This document shows positions 12,897 through 25,653 of a DNA stretch of 64,000 nucleotides, one piece after another. This DNA is from Loxodes magnus. Its lineage: Eukaryota; Ciliophora; Karyorelictea; Loxodida; Loxodidae. Location of the stretch: positions 558,001 to 622,000 of the forward strand of contig CAMPDV010000134.1 in the NCBI GenBank assembly GCA_946699065.1, in the 5' to 3' direction. Each line of letters starts with the position of its first letter. The stretch's first letter is position 1. The position numbers and the translations under genes were made by a program. Under the pieces are notes generated by a model. The model saw nothing but the letters and a program-made list of their open reading frames with translations. It searched no databases and had not been told where the DNA came from.

Positions 12897-13716
12897 TTTT
12901 ATATACCAATAAATAAAAATAATATATTATATCATATTTTTAATATTTTATATGTATTTTTGTTCCAAAAATTAAACAAATTATTTCCTAAATAATTAAG
13001 ATTTATTCATAATTATAAAATATTTAATTATAAAGGGTTAAATAAAAGAGTCTGTCTAGTTTTAAAAAGATGAAATAAAATTTTCAATGAAACTGGATTT
13101 AATTACAATTTTCTTGTTTTTTTAAGAATAACAATTTGATATTATAACGATAATTATATTTTTCTTTATTACAATTATTTTTACAATGAAAAATGAAAAA
13201 TAATATTAAATCGAATCAGTCAATGTTTAATTCTAAAGGAAGATACCATATTAAAGAAGTTAGTTACGTCTAGAAGTTAAAAGTAATGCTTTAATTTAAA
13301 TTTAGATTTAATATTAAAAATTAGAAATTACTTAAAATAAATTTTATTAGTATGAAAGAAATATTTTAAAACATTTAAGAAATAAAAGAACTTATAAACT
13401 TTATTTGGCTTGAAAATTTCAAATTTTTGGAAGTTAAAATTTAAGTTTATTTAATTAATCTTTATTTAAAATTTATCTGACAAATTAATAAAAAAAGAAA
13501 ATAGTTAATTAAAAGCTTTGCTTAATTAAAACTAATGATACAAATTTAGATATCGGTTAAGGGATTAATATTAATTATATCTATATTTTTATAGCTTTAA
13601 ATGATTAAAAATTATACCTGATTGAAAAAATTTTCTTTTTGTTAGATCACAAAGATAAGAAATTATATATCTCTCAAATTTCCAATAATGAAATTTTGAA
13701 CGAAGGTTATAAAAAT
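12897..13716. other. AT-rich spacer
   Basis: No supported feature. Confidence 0.55.
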
Positions 13717-14096
13717 ATGGATGTCAGCCTCAGTCAGGAGAACTAGTAGGCAATCTGGTGCAATGTATACTGGATTGCAAGTAATCACGTACTAGATGTA
13801 CGGGAAAGGGTGGTAAGCTCGGAAGAGACAAGTCTAACTTTCCAGATGGTTCTCGCTAGTGGTATGAACGTTTGATTGACGGGTCTTCTAATGATTTAAT
13901 TACTAATTCTTATTTGGATCTTATTCAAGAAGACTGAAGCATTTCGCTCAAGATTTGAGAATAATCTTTAATAAGCAGATTCCCCATTTGGATAAACTGA
14001 CGAGACTTATTGGATAGTTAGAATGGCAACAAGAAGTATAAGAATATTAATATTAAAGAGCTGCGCGTCAACGAGGTACTACATACTCTCTAATCA
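13717..14096 (+). mobile_element. SINE-like element family C, copy 1
   Basis: Related to 30,647-31,053 and 51,746-52,137. It starts ATGGATGTCAGCC, contains GTAGGCAATCTGG, GATTGCAAGTAATCACG and GTTTGATTGACGGG, and ends in the shared stem-loop (14,058-14,090) followed by TAATCAT and a T-rich tail. The first 110 bp resemble the 5' end of the GK..KGD ORF at 30,069. This is the most diverged of the three full copies. Confidence 0.75.
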
Positions 14097-14394
14097 TATT
14101 TATTATTTGCTTTATTATTTTATTTAAAATAATAAAAAATGTTTCTCTTTTTTATAGTTAATATTTTATAAATAAAATCAAATAAATTATTTAATATTTT
14201 AAATTTTTGACATCTTTTGCTAAATTATTTTATAGGGTAATTTATTTAAAATTTATCATTGAAATTTTGATTTAATTTAGTTAAACATTAAATAAATACT
14301 TAATCATTAATATAGTTCGCCTTTTTACTTAAAATTAATTTTTGGCTTTAAATTATCAACTCTTCTCATAACTTCTCCCTGCTTTACATTTATT

Positions 14395-15223
14395 CTTACA
14401 TTTTGTTTCTTTCTTTAAATTTTTCCAATTTATGAGGGGGTAAGATTCAGTAAGTCTTTCTTTTAATTCCTAGAAGTTAATAATTTGTCAGATGCTACTT
14501 CTTAAACTTTTTTTTCTTTAAATTTCCGTCACAAGTATCACGTATTGTTGCAAATTTAATTTTTTTTCTTTGTTTATAAAATTTTCTTTTCTTGTCTTTC
14601 TATTTCCATGGAGTTCTTTTTAAAATCTTTTGCAACTTTTATTGAAGACTCGAATTTAATTAAACTCAATTTTTCTCATCTTACTCTCTCTTTATTCAAG
14701 CATCATTTTCTAATCCTTCATTCATTATAGACTCCGGTTTTTTATCTTCGATCTACCATATGGACTTCTTCATAATCTTAATAATTTATTAAATTTGCAC
14801 TTATTTCGAATATTTCTTCCTGCTATGACTTTAAATACTCTTCAAGTTTTTTAGTTTTTTTAATGCATAAATTAGCTGTTTCATCTATTAAGAATCCATT
14901 TGTCTAATCCAATCATGTCTAAATAAAAGGTATCAGGATCCATAATGAATTATTGTACTTTGCCTTCTTCAATTATTTTTTATTTCTTTATTACTACTTT
15001 TAGTGATTCCATAAAGCATGCTTTTTTACAATTTTAAATGGAGTTGTTGAGATTTATGTCAATTTTTTCTGTTTTGAATTCTTTCTTTGATCATATTTAC
15101 TTGCTAATTATTGATCTGAAGAAGTTTGACTTATTGATGTTAAGACGTGATTAGAGAAATTGCTTTTGATTTTTTCTCCTGTTCTGAAGAGGTGGTATAA
15201 AAATTTTTCATGAAGCAAGTCAT
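14395..15223 (-). mobile_element. Gag-like element, diverged copy
   Basis: On the minus strand it starts MTCFMKNFYTTSSEQEKKSK. It aligns along its length with 61,319-62,350 and 42,968-44,017, including EVHMVDRR and the region before the zinc knuckle. The knuckle is decayed (reads KLNLQQYVILVTEI in one frame). Frame changes and missing cysteines indicate a dead copy. Confidence 0.65.
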
Positions 15224-15769
15224 TTTATTTTATAAATTAGGATAACATAAATTTAATTTTTATTAATGATGTTAAAGATTAAATTTAAATAATTTATGCT
15301 TTTATAATTATAAATTATATAAAACTACTGTATCCTTGCTTGCAAATTAAAAATTCATTTTTTATTTTTAGATAAAATCAATGAAATTAATAAAACTTAG
15401 TATGTGTAATTTATAGTTCCAAAGACTTTTTTCTGTTATCAAATCTGAAAATTTAATTTTTTAATTAAAGCAAAAAATTAAGATTGTAACCAAATTTAAT
15501 TTAAAATTCCTTAAAAATAAATATTTACATTTTATCAATATAAATACTTAATTTTTAAATGTTCTTTTCATTCCTTTGCTATTAAAATAAAAATATGCTA
15601 AGTTTAGATTTATTTTTTTAATAAATAAAAATATAATTTGAATGGAGATAGTTTTCATTTGGATTATATTTTTTAGGAATCTTTTTAAGTGAGAAATAAA
15701 TTACTTTTGTATTTATAAAATTAGAAGAATAAAGATATTATAGTGTAAATAGATAAAATTAGTAAAAGT

Positions 15770-16690
15770 TCACTCAAGAGTAAATAGAAAGTTCCATGTT
15801 CTATTGTCCAAATCATATTCATAGAGTTTGTATCTATCTAAGTCAACTGTGTAGCTATATATCTTATTTTTATTTTATATTGGCTAAAAATTAGGAAAAT
15901 GCCCTGTTCAATCTGGAAAATGTGGGCCATGAGGCATAATTTTCTTAAAGTCATATAAGCAGGTTCCTTGCAAGCATTAAAATTCGTCAAAAATAAGAAT
16001 GCTATCAAGCTATTTTATAAATAAGCTTTGAATAGCAAGAGTTTCAGGCTAAAGAATATCTTCTATTTTTAACCATTCATCCCTCATACATATATATTAA
16101 TAAATATCGTTGCTTTTTATTCCAGTATATCCTCCAATACTATAAACTTGTTCTTTCGCATAAGTAACCCCATTTCCACGAGCTCCTTTTGGGCAATTCT
16201 TTAAAACTATAGATTTCATTTGTTTCATATCAAAAGCTTCACAATACGAAATTCTTGGCTCTTTATGAAATCAAGTACTAATAATATATAGTATTTTGTT
16301 TTTTTAATCAAGTGTTAGTTTGTTCGATTCATCATAAGAATGAAGTAAATTAATCTTATTCTAAAGTTTTAAATCTTTAAAGAAAAATAAGGATTTTTAG
16401 GATTAAATAAAATTACTGTCGCTGAGCTAAAAAATAAAATAAGTCAAATCACTAAAATTTTTATCTTCCAATGGATGAAATTTCAATTATTTAGTTTTCA
16501 TATTAAAGATTTATTACTCAGATCTAATATAGTTATTCACAATAAAATTCTAGATTTCCTGTTAGCATAAGTTGGGCAATATTTCATATTTAAAGATAAG
16601 CAAAGGAATCTTTCCTAATTCTTTATTTAAATTTTTTTAAATTTTACGCAAATATAAGCATTTGGTAAATTATTCTTTTTTGTCCAACAT
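15770..16690 (-). CDS. Kelch-like protein, 306 aa
   Basis: An intact ORF from ATG 16,690 to TGA 15,770-15,772. The N-terminal block LGKIPLLIFKYEILPNLC (about residues 29-47) is shared by all family members and by the SPRY gene at 38,073. Kelch-type sequence follows at about residues 180-260: GVTYAKEQVYSIGGYTG, then YICMRDEWLKIEDILQPE, the GG turn plus the conserved W of a propeller blade. The C-terminal part has GPHFPDWTGHFPNFQPI, where W is coded by TGA, and ends WNFLFTLE before TGA. Likely a protein-binding adaptor with an incomplete propeller; substrate unknown. Confidence 0.75.
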
Positions 16691-16925
16691 AATAAAAGCT
16701 TAAAATAATAAATTAAGATAATCTACTATTATCGTGAAATTATATAAATATAAAAATCTTAGATAAAAGTATAAAAGCATAATTTTATGTATGAGCAACT
16801 TTATTACGAATTATCAAATATTCTTTAATCAAAAAATAACATGCATCATAAACATTTGAGCCTATAATAAAATAATTTTCATTTTTTTAAGTTTATATAA
16901 AAATTGATTTTATATTTTTCATTTT

Positions 16926-17190
16926 TGAGAGACTGGAAATTTATTTCCAGCTTAACGAAACAAGGCACTCTCTTAATGCACATGGTGTAGATATCCTGTT
17001 TATTAATACAATAAGCGTCAGCCAAAGAGTTCCACAACTATGGCCATACAGGCTTCATACCATTAGCTAGAGTGGAAAAGCAAAAAAGTGTTGATTGTTC
17101 GAGTTAATACTAGATTAGTGGATTTCAGCTGAAGTTATGATCTTAAATATTAAAAGCTTGTTATCAAGCTATTTTTTCAGTCTCTAATAT
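16926..17190 (-). mobile_element. SINE-like element family B, diverged
   Basis: Recognised by GACTGGAAA, TAGATATCCTG, ACAGGCTTC and AGAGTGG in family B order. Strongly decayed towards its right end; boundaries approximate. Confidence 0.45.
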
Positions 17191-17474
17191 CTTATACCGT
17201 GTTTATTTGGCATTAAATAGAAGGAGGTAGATATTCGCCCAAGCTGTTAATACTTAAAAACTAATTATATAATAAAAAAATAAATGCAATGAAAGTAAAT
17301 ACGAATAAAATGAAACAAATAAGTGAAAGAGAAATAAACTCTATTAAATAATCTAAAAATGCTTAGAACATTTATTTCTTAAAATATTCATAAAAAATGA
17401 TACAAAATATTAAAATTACTTCCCTTTTAATTATAATTATAAAATCAACTATATTAATATATTAAATTTTAAAT

Positions 17475-17782
17475 AGGAAGGAGTAATTCTCCAGCTGAAA
17501 CTTTCATAAGCTCAAGTACAGGAAGTACTTCAGGAGCGAAGAACTGAACAATTATCTTGGCAGGAGCCGAGCAGGAAAGAATTTGAGATATTGAGTAACG
17601 GTTGATGAAAGATGCCATACGATTAGACCTCATGGAGCTTCACTCCGAGCGCTAGATAGAAAAAAAAATTTCTGAGGAAGTGAAACACTGAAGGAAACTT
17701 CCAATGAGAAATTTTTATTTTTATTTAATAAAATTAATTAAAGAGCTGCGTACCATCAAAAGTGCTAGGCACTCTATAATCC
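17475..17782 (+). mobile_element. SINE-like element family D, copy 1
   Basis: Begins GGAAGGAGTAATTCTCC (near-palindromic), has AGGAAGTACTTCAGG and GGAGCCGAGCAGG, then a body ending AATTAAAGAGCTGCG and the shared stem-loop in a diverged form. CTATAATCC and a T-rich tail follow. Copies: 22,062-22,366, 42,284-42,598 and 57,387-57,692. No ORF. Confidence 0.75.
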
Positions 17783-18466
17783 ATCTTTTTTATTTATATA
17801 ATTTTTTTTCTTTTAATATAAAAATTTCTCGGATGCATGACTTTTACAATATTTTTTAATAATAATAAAAAATTAAAACATTTTTATATTTAATCTTAAT
17901 TATTAAAATTTATTATATTTGTTTTAAAATAAATTATAAATATCTTTAATATTTTTAAACTAAATTATCTATTTTTCATTTTAAAGTAGCATATATAACT
18001 ATTCTTATTAAGTATATTTTATGCTAAATTGAAAAAGAAAATGTTCAATATAAAACTTATTATAACTTCTTCAATTCAAATTTTTTTAATTTTAATTGGT
18101 ATATTTTTTTAAAAGTTTTTCAAATATTTCTTTGTATAAAATTTTAGGAATTTAGAGAAATAAAATTTAAACATTTTTATTTTTTATGCTTTTTAAACTT
18201 AGAATATAATTTTTTTTAAGTTAATAATTTTACTCGAACAAAAATTGAAAAGTCATTTTTCTACCTAAAAAATATTATAAAATTTAATAAAATCACTATG
18301 TAAACTTAATTTAAAACTTAACTTAAATTTTTATTAATAGAAATTGAAATAGAAATATATTTTAATATTGAAAATTATATCTATTTCTAAAAATATATTT
18401 AAAATCAATAAAAGTAACTTAAAATATTAATTTTAACTCAAAAATAAGTTTATAAATAAATTTGAT
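17783..18466. other. AT-rich spacer
   Basis: No supported feature apart from T-rich tails of the flanking elements. Confidence 0.5.
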
Positions 18467-18790
18467 TATAGAGCGCGTAGCACTCTCATTGGTGCGCAGC
18501 TCTTTAAAAAAAATGTTTCATACTGACAAGAATGTTTGTTACTGATAAAATTATAAGATACTAATAAACCTTGTTCAATACTTGTATAATTATTCAGTAC
18601 TGATAAAAATGTTCAATACTGATGTAATTTAAGAATATTCGTAATCTTTAATACTTGTTGGAGGTCAAAGGACATAACAGGATTGTGTCTCTTTGCATCA
18701 CCAAAGCAGAAGACAACATGTGTCAATTATGAGTACTTAACTTCCCCAACTTCTGATGAAGATGACCTTGTTGTTCACCTTCGAACAACT
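18467..18790 (-). mobile_element. SINE-like element family A, copy 2
   Basis: Close to copy 1 at 8,646-8,947 over the hairpin and the 5' half (minus strand, GTTGTTCGAAGGTGAACAAC). It differs by a small insertion in the ATACTGA-repeat section. Ends in the stem-loop, then TATAATCAAATTTATTTATA. Confidence 0.75.
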
Positions 18791-19074
18791 ATATAATAAT
18801 TTTTTTTAATTGAAAGTTTCTTAGCCAAGAAAATTAAGGCTAAAATATTATTTTTTAAATCAAAATTTTTATATTTGAAACAGATAGCATATTCTATATA
18901 TTAAAAGTTTATCTAAATTTTAAAAGTAAAAACTTTAGTTGTATTTTGTTTTTTTTATTTGAAATAAAAATTAATTAATAGATTAATGACTATTTATTAG
19001 CCTATAAATATAAATCTTTTGAATAATAAACATATAAATATTTAATTTTAGATGTTTAAATTTAAAAAATTCTT

Positions 19075-19822
19075 GAACCTTAGATTGCAAGAGGTATTTT
19101 CTTCAATAAAGATTTTAGTGAATGCTTTTTTACTTCTTTTTAAATCTCAGCATAGTCTCATCATTTTTTAAGAACTCTTTTTTCTACTAATTCTTTTATT
19201 TCTTCATTTTAAATGTCCCAATATTTTACGAAAATAATTCCCTTATATAAGATTAATTTATTCTCCACATATATAATAGGGATTATCAAATTTAAAATGA
19301 TGAACTTTAATATCCTTCTTTAAATTATAGGATTTGATTCTAAGTTTATATAGTGATAATTTCTCATCTAAGTAATTTTTCAACTTTGTATAAGAAATTT
19401 GAGGAAATTAATAAAAATTAATGAAATTATTAAGTATATATACTAACTGATTTCGTTTATCTAAATTTTAAGTAGCTTCTTTTTTTAGAAACTATGCTTT
19501 ATTTTATTTTTTATATATGAGTTAAGGTTATTAGGATTCTGTTTCTCTATTAACTCTGTAAAGCGCTATTAAAAAATTAGTTATTTATTAAACTTTATCT
19601 TAGTATTAAAATTCCTTTTTTCATTTACTGATGGAAAGATAAACTATTTTTAAATGAGAAAAAGCAAAAATTTCTTATTTCATTTTGCAATAAAATTTGA
19701 TGAGTCTGAGATTCTTAATTTGTTTGAAAGGCAAGCAATTTAAATCTATTCACTATGACAGCTAAAAGTTGAAATGCCTGCTTAAGATATTTAAATATTA
19801 ACCTTATAATTACTTTTTACAT
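19075..19822 (-). pseudogene. Hypothetical protein gene, frameshifted
   Basis: Minus strand from ATG 19,822: MQKVIIRLIFKYLKQAFQLL, then further coding-like pieces in two other frames (KLKNYLDEKLSLYKLRIK, and NEEIKELVEKRVLKKWWDYA near the end). At least two frame changes are required. A section KKDIKVHHFKFDNP followed by a charged helix resembles KGDHNFFIFNQHQLD in the minus-strand ORF at 49,680, so the two may be relatives. No known domain. 3' end not defined. Confidence 0.4.
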
Positions 19823-20019
19823 TTTAAATCTTTTTTATTTTAATTGATTAATCTAAAATTATTTTAAGCCTTCATCTTTTATTTTTTTTGTTTTTATACT
19901 AAAATATTATATAGAAATATAAAAATTTAACATTTGATACCCTAAAATTAAATAATTGTAATTAAATAAGTTATAGTTATATAATTTAAGCTTTTATTTA
20001 AGAAATTTCTATATATATA

Positions 20020-21357
20020 ATGCATAAGATAAGTAGACTGTTTTCTCCTTCTTAGAATTAGATTTTTAAACTTTATAAAGATGCTTTCAATAAAGAACCT
20101 TTTCCTAGTTATCCAGCAATAGGAGATAAGAAAATTATCCATCCAGTTAGCGTTTTTTCTGAATTTGGGAAAGTGAAAGCTTTAGTATTAGGTTATACAG
20201 GAGATGATTAAACTCAAATATAAAATAATAAATAGCTTAAAAATAGTGCGTATTCAAAATAAAAAATTGAAGATTTAAGATAAGTATAAAATGAAGTAGC
20301 TTAAAAATTAATTGATCATGGCATTCATATAGTAAGAGCAAGAGAACTTGATTACTCAGAAATAGAAAACACCGCTTTAGCGAGTACTTAGAAACTTTAT
20401 AATTTCAATTCCAGAGATAATTTCTTTTATTATCATGATTCAATTTATGAGTGTTTTCCTACTCTTGTTAGCGGGTAATCAGAAAGTAAAGATTAAGATT
20501 GGATATTTTGCAAATAAAGAGATATGGGAGCAAAATGGTATAAAAGTTAAAAGACAGATGATAATAATTATCATCCTTCTTTGAATGCTTCGAATATACT
20601 CAAAGTTGGCTTAGATTTTTTTTACTTAATTACATGCTCATGAAGTGAATAAGGATATGCTTAATTAAAAAAATTTATGGATGAAAGATATGGAGAAAGA
20701 GTAAGAGTTCATCCAGTTAGAAATATATATTGTAAACAAAGCATTAATACAATTCTTACCGTTTTAGGATTTAACAAAGTTGTTAATAAATATGTTGTAC
20801 TTGTAAATCCAAAGTATATAACTCCAATTAACATTCCAGCTATGTTTAGAAGCTCATTATGAAGAGTGTTAGAATATCCTTTATTAGAAAAATCTAGTTA
20901 ATTTTAAGATTCTGACTAAATAAATAACTAACATTAAAACGAATTACTTATGCTTGATTCCCATCATTCCTTGATTGAAGAAAATTAAACTTCTCTTATA
21001 AAATTACTCAAATTTTATGGAATTGACTCGGTTACGTTTTCAAATAAAACTGGAAGAACTTATGAAGACTCAATAATTAGTATGATAAATGTCTATAATA
21101 GAGAAGAAGATTAAAATTTTATTAAGATTTTCAATACTCCCTCATTATTTTTAGCTAAAAAGAAACTTGAAGGATATTTTTATTTATCTCTACTAGAATA
21201 TTTAGAATCAGATCCGATAGATACCTGAACAGAAGAATGCAATATTAGAGGGATATTTCCTACATATTTAAAAGATCATCTTACTTAAGAGTAAAAAGAT
21301 TAAATGTAAGTAAGAGAGCAAAAATATTAGTATACATACTTTACTAAAAACTGGTGA
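20020..21357 (+). CDS. Glycine amidinotransferase-like protein lacking the active-site cysteine
   Basis: Open from ATG 20,020 (MHKISRLFSPSQNQIFKLY) to TGA 21,355-21,357, 445 codons, near the usual amidinotransferase length. Collinear family features: HPVSVFSEFGKVKALVLGYT (first strand), LIDHGIHIVRARELDY, NFNSRDNFFYYHDSIYECFP (the RD.FF segment), GAKWY, and ILKVGLDFFYLITCSWSEQG. Further on come RVRVHPVRNIYCKQSINTIL and NELLMLDSHHSLIEENQT..LIKLLKFYGIDSV. In active enzymes the last block leads to GGGFHCWT.D with the nucleophilic Cys; here it reads RTYEDSIISMINV. The HIDAT His block is also altered. Likely a pseudoenzyme or decaying gene. Two internal TGA read as Trp. The end is ambiguous because TGG precedes the proposed TGA. 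Confidence 0.75.
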
Positions 21358-21436
21358 GAATAAGAAAAAACTTAAAAATATCAATTTCATTTAAATTAAA
21401 ATTTAAAGCAGCTTTATTAATTTTTTTTAATTATTT

Positions 21437-21884
21437 TCAAATAAATAATTAATTATAATATTTTCAAGTAAGAAATACGAAAAATAATTTTAGTTTTATG
21501 TCTATAAATTTATCATCTTTTTCCTTTTTCTGGGATTGTTCGTTCTTGAAATAAGTATATTAAAATTTCTTGATTTTTCGTCAAATATTACAGTTCTAGA
21601 GTTAGGCTAATATCCGAATAAGAATTGTTCTTTTTTCGCTTGCATCTATCACTATTTAGTAATAACACACTCTAAAATTACTTGCTTGTATATAATTATC
21701 ATCAATCGTATAATATAATTTCATAGAATACTAACCTATTTTCTTTTCTCTACTATAGTATCAGCTTATCTTAAGTCTATTTCGTTCTTTAGTGTAAGTT
21801 GGACCTTAAAGTTCAATTTCCATAGGATCATTAAGAATATTAAAAATGTAGGGTATTTACTCACTTTTTTTGACGTTTAGCCAT
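21437..21884 (-). CDS. Possible BAH-domain protein, two homopolymer frameshifts
   Basis: Minus strand from ATG 21,884: MAKRQK, then PYIFNILNDPMEIELQG, RNRLKISWYYSREKK, KLYYTIDDNYIQASNFRV, and FGYQPNSRTVIFDEKSRN. The order 'PYI.ril.. / lkisWYYsrEk / yyT.dd.Yi.a..f' resembles a bromo-adjacent homology fold, a chromatin-reading module; this is a weak visual match. Two frame changes are needed, and each is cured by removing one A from an A run (7 A's and 6 A's). Sequencing indels are a good explanation. Convergent with the amidinotransferase-like gene, about 80 bp apart. Confidence 0.4.
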
Positions 21885-22061
21885 AATAGTGATAAAATAA
21901 GAGATTTAATTATTAAATCATTAAATTTTCTAAAATGTGCTAAATTTTCAGTTGTATTTTTTATTCTCAGATTGAATTCAGCAAAATTTCTTAAAAATTG
22001 ATGCTTGTGCTTTGTCTGAGCAATATTGATTTCCTATTCTATTATATAATAAATAAATAAG

Positions 22062-22366
22062 ATTGAAGTGCGAGTAGAACTTCAATGGTGCACAATTCTT
22101 TATAAAGTTTCTAAATTTTAAAATTTCTTTGCTGAAGTTTTCCACAGTGCTAGCATTCCATTGTGAATCTTGTCTTCTATAGGGTCGTGCTCGTAATACT
22201 CCCTAAGAGACCTTAATATCTGGCATCTTTCATCTATACGTTACTTGATGCCTCATCAGTCTTGTCTTCTCTTGACTTCTACCAAGATTCTTGCTAGGTT
22301 CTCGCCCATGGAGTAATTCTGGCACCAGAATTTACGTAAATCTTAGTTGGAGGATTACTCCTTTCT
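22062..22366 (-). mobile_element. SINE-like element family D, copy 2
   Basis: Minus-strand copy. Its stem-loop end is at 22,066-22,100 (sense reads GAATTGTGCACC..., diverged) and the 5' end AGGAGTAATCCTCC is at the right. Interior shared with the other D copies: GCGAGAACCTAGCAAGAATC and CATCTTTC/GATGCC motifs. Confidence 0.75.
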
Positions 22367-22780
22367 ATTAAAATAGACATATTAATAAAATAACTAAGCA
22401 ATTAAATTAAATACTAAGAATAATTAAAAAAGTCTAGCAAAATTAAAATTTAACATTTTAGCTTTAAATTAATTAAAGTTTTATTTAAGCGAACAAGAAA
22501 TAGAAATTTTAATATTTAAATTTATTTCAAACGTTTCGAACTATCGGAATATTTATAAAATATAAACAATTATTTTAATCTGCATTAATGTAAAAAAAAC
22601 CTAAACTATCATTCTCTTTTTAATAGCTAAAATTTTCTAAAACAAACGCTGATTATCTAAAATTTCTTATTAATATTAAAAGACATTAAACACTGAAGCA
22701 ATTACTCAGATATAATATCTTTTAAGCTTTTTATATCCAAAACTTAAGTTGAAACTCACTATTTAAGTAAAAACTTGAGA
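22367..22780. other. AT-rich spacer
   Basis: No supported feature. Confidence 0.5.
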
Positions 22781-22781
22781 T

Positions 22782-23054
22782 ATGAATACCTATGAAAATA
22801 AATATATAAGTCGTGTAACTGTAGAATTTTGAAAAAGCTTCATAGGCTAATCTGAGGAAGTAAAGTGTTATTGAAAAAGTGAATTTTCATGCAAGTAGAA
22901 TATTTTAAATTTAAAAATGATTTAATTTTTGTCCATTTGAAGAAAATATAGACAGAAAGAGATAAAAAACGTAAGATAAAAGAATAAGTAGTTCGGAGGA
23001 TTCTTATCTTATAAAAATAAAAGAAATAAATTATTTTAGGCGAAACCACTTTAA
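22782..23054 (+). CDS. Short hypothetical ORF
   Basis: From ATG 22,782 reads MNTYENKYISRVTVEFWKSF, EEVKCYWKSEFSC and a basic end KKNVRQKNKQFGGFL. Three internal TGA read as Trp. The composition is unlike the AT-rich flanks, which is the only support. Probably a gene fragment; no clear terminator. Confidence 0.3.
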
Positions 23055-24603
23055 TTAATTATTTCCATCGTTATTATTATATTATATTTTTATAAATATA
23101 CATTTTATAAAATTGAAATAATTAAAATAATTAAACTAAAAATTACATAAAATAAAAATTTATACGTTTTCATTTTATTTACATTTTTTTAAGTTTATTC
23201 ATTTTTTAGTATTATTAAAAATTTAAAACTTATACAAGATAAATATTATTCTTTATTTTTTAAATATAAGCAAATTATTTTATAAGTAAATTTAAAATAC
23301 TATATTATTTTAATTTAAAAATTAAATTTCTACATTTAAATTCAAAATATCCTATACAAAAAATTAAATTTTATAAGTTGAAATTAAAAATAAATAGTTT
23401 AGTTCTAGATTTAAAACTTTTTGTTAAATAAAATTTAAATCTGCATTTTTAAATTAAATCGCAAATAATTTTTTTTAATCTGATTTTTGCACAAAATTTT
23501 ACGTTACATAAAAAAGTTAATAGTAAAATAGATTAAATAAATTTTCAATTTTTTTACCATGTTTAGAATATTTCATTTAAAAAATATTCTTTTTTAATAA
23601 TGCTTTAATTAATTGTTAACTATAAAAGATCTGATAGCTAAAATTTTTAATTTGGTTTGCCTTAAATATTTAAATTACTAAAATTTTTTTAACGCCATCA
23701 AATCATTATTTAAAATTGAAATTTAATTAAATAAAATATTTAATAAAATAGCATTTATCAGTATTGACTATTTAATCTTAAAATAATCTAAATTCGTTAT
23801 TTTAAATATATAGAAGTAAATGCTAATTTTTTTTAATAAATAAACATTTATATTGTTTAAACATTTTTATCTTTCTATTAAATTTTTATTTAATAGATTA
23901 AAAATATTTATATATTAAAATTATAATCGCAAATTATATAAAAATTCAAGTGTATTTACGATAAAACTATTCTATTTACCATTTTTAAATTTCGATTAAG
24001 ATATATGAAAATGAATCTAAATTATAATCTATAATTAAAGTAAAAGCAGAAGTTACTTTTGAACGCTGATAATTTTTATTAAAAATTTAGATTTATTGCT
24101 CTATATATTTACCTTTTACTAGGTTGGTTATTTTTATTTAATAGAATAAAATAAAATTTAAAATAGAACTAAAGTCATAAGAAATAAAATAAATAATAAT
24201 AAAATTTATCAACTTTTAATTAATATTAGTTTAAATAATTTTTAAATATTAACAGTAAAAAGAGATGTTAAATTAAAATTGCTTAAATTATAAAATTATC
24301 TTACTAAATTTTTATAAAAATATAGTAATATTAACTAAATTTTAATTTTCAAACTATTTGAATATATTAAATTTTAAGAATAAATTAAGTTTGGAATGAT
24401 CTTGTTTTTATATTTTTATTGCTTATCGCTAAATTTTAAATTAAAGTTTGATTTAATTTAATTTTAGTTATTTAAAGTTAGGATTAAATAATTTAATAGA
24501 GTACCTAAAATGTTTATTCGAATAAATCTAATATTTTTACTATTTATAAATTATAGATAAAAAATAAAATGAATAAGTTAAATTTAGTGAATTAAGTTTA
24601 GAA
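23055..24603. other. Long AT-rich spacer
   Basis: About 1.5 kb of extreme AT content with no coding-like frame, repeat or structure noticed. Confidence 0.6.
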
Positions 24604-24617
24604 TTTAATTATAAAAA

Positions 24618-25602
24618 TTAATAAAAACATTGTGGATGACTTCAAAAAAAGGCTTCTATATTACTCACTAAGAGTAGGAAAGAAAGCTTGAAATTTCAAT
24701 TCTTCCTATCATGTTATACTTTAATAAAAAATCTGTTTAATAAACATAATACTAACTCCCAATGGAATAAAAAGCATCAAAAATTTCCACACCAAATTGA
24801 AACACTAACATCAGAGGAGAAACCAAGGAAATAGGCCAAGAATATAATGCATCAAGAAGTTCGGATTTCACCATTGACTAATAGATAAGCTATGAAAAGC
24901 TAATCAAAGTAATGCCAAATCTCCAGTAAGAGGTGAAAGACTAAAGAAGGACAACAGAAATTAGAAGGGATTTTATACAAGCAAGAAGAGATCGATTCAG
25001 CACTGGTCTAAGGAAAGGGATTAAAATACTTTCTGGAATTTTTAGCAGAGATAGAGAAACTAAATTTAAAGCTAAGAAATGAAATAGAGAGATATAGACA
25101 TTAAAATAATACAGCTTGGAGTAAGACAGAATAAATGAAAATAGCAAAATAATTAACGAGATTAAAAAATGTGAAAGATAACAAAGAAGCGACTCTTTGA
25201 TAATTGAATAAGAAATGATCAGAAAGTCTAAAAGAATCTAGTAATAAATAAAGATTAAAAAAATGCTGTTACTGTGGAAGCTTATGGAATTTATATCGGA
25301 ATGCTTGAAATTCTAACAGAAATAATGGAACTATTGGGTCTTAAACTAAAAGAAGAAGAAAGATAAGAAACCATAATGAATAGAATGTATCAAAGTTAAA
25401 AAAGTTCTATATACAAATCAAGATGGAAGCAATAAGATTAAGACTTCAAGTAAAAGAAAGGAAAAACTGGAAAACCCGAGTTTCCAATCTCGCTAAAATT
25501 GAGCATTCCAAATTTTTTTATTTAGCAGCAGGGAGCATGAATTTTTGTCTTTCCGCCAGAGTTGAAAGTTCCCTAAACGGAAAATTAAATTAAATTTTAT
25601 AT
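24618..25602 (+). mobile_element. Gag-only retroelement, subfamily 2, copy b
   Basis: Flanked by a 14-bp direct repeat TTTAATTATAAAAA (24,604-24,617 and 25,603-25,616), so a target-site duplication. An ORF starts at about 24,640 (MTSKKGFYITH, matching the subfamily start). It has Lys/Arg-rich and coiled-coil-like sections, then a degraded zinc knuckle KKCCYCGSLWNLYR (His and last Cys lost). The 3' non-coding part, with CCAATCTCGCTAAAATTG and AGCAGCAGGGAGCATGAAT, is shared with 39,275-40,258. It ends in AAATT repeats. No reverse transcriptase. Confidence 0.7.
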
Positions 25603-25653
25603 TTTAATTATAAAAAATTATAAAAAATTTTATTATTATTATTAATATATAAA

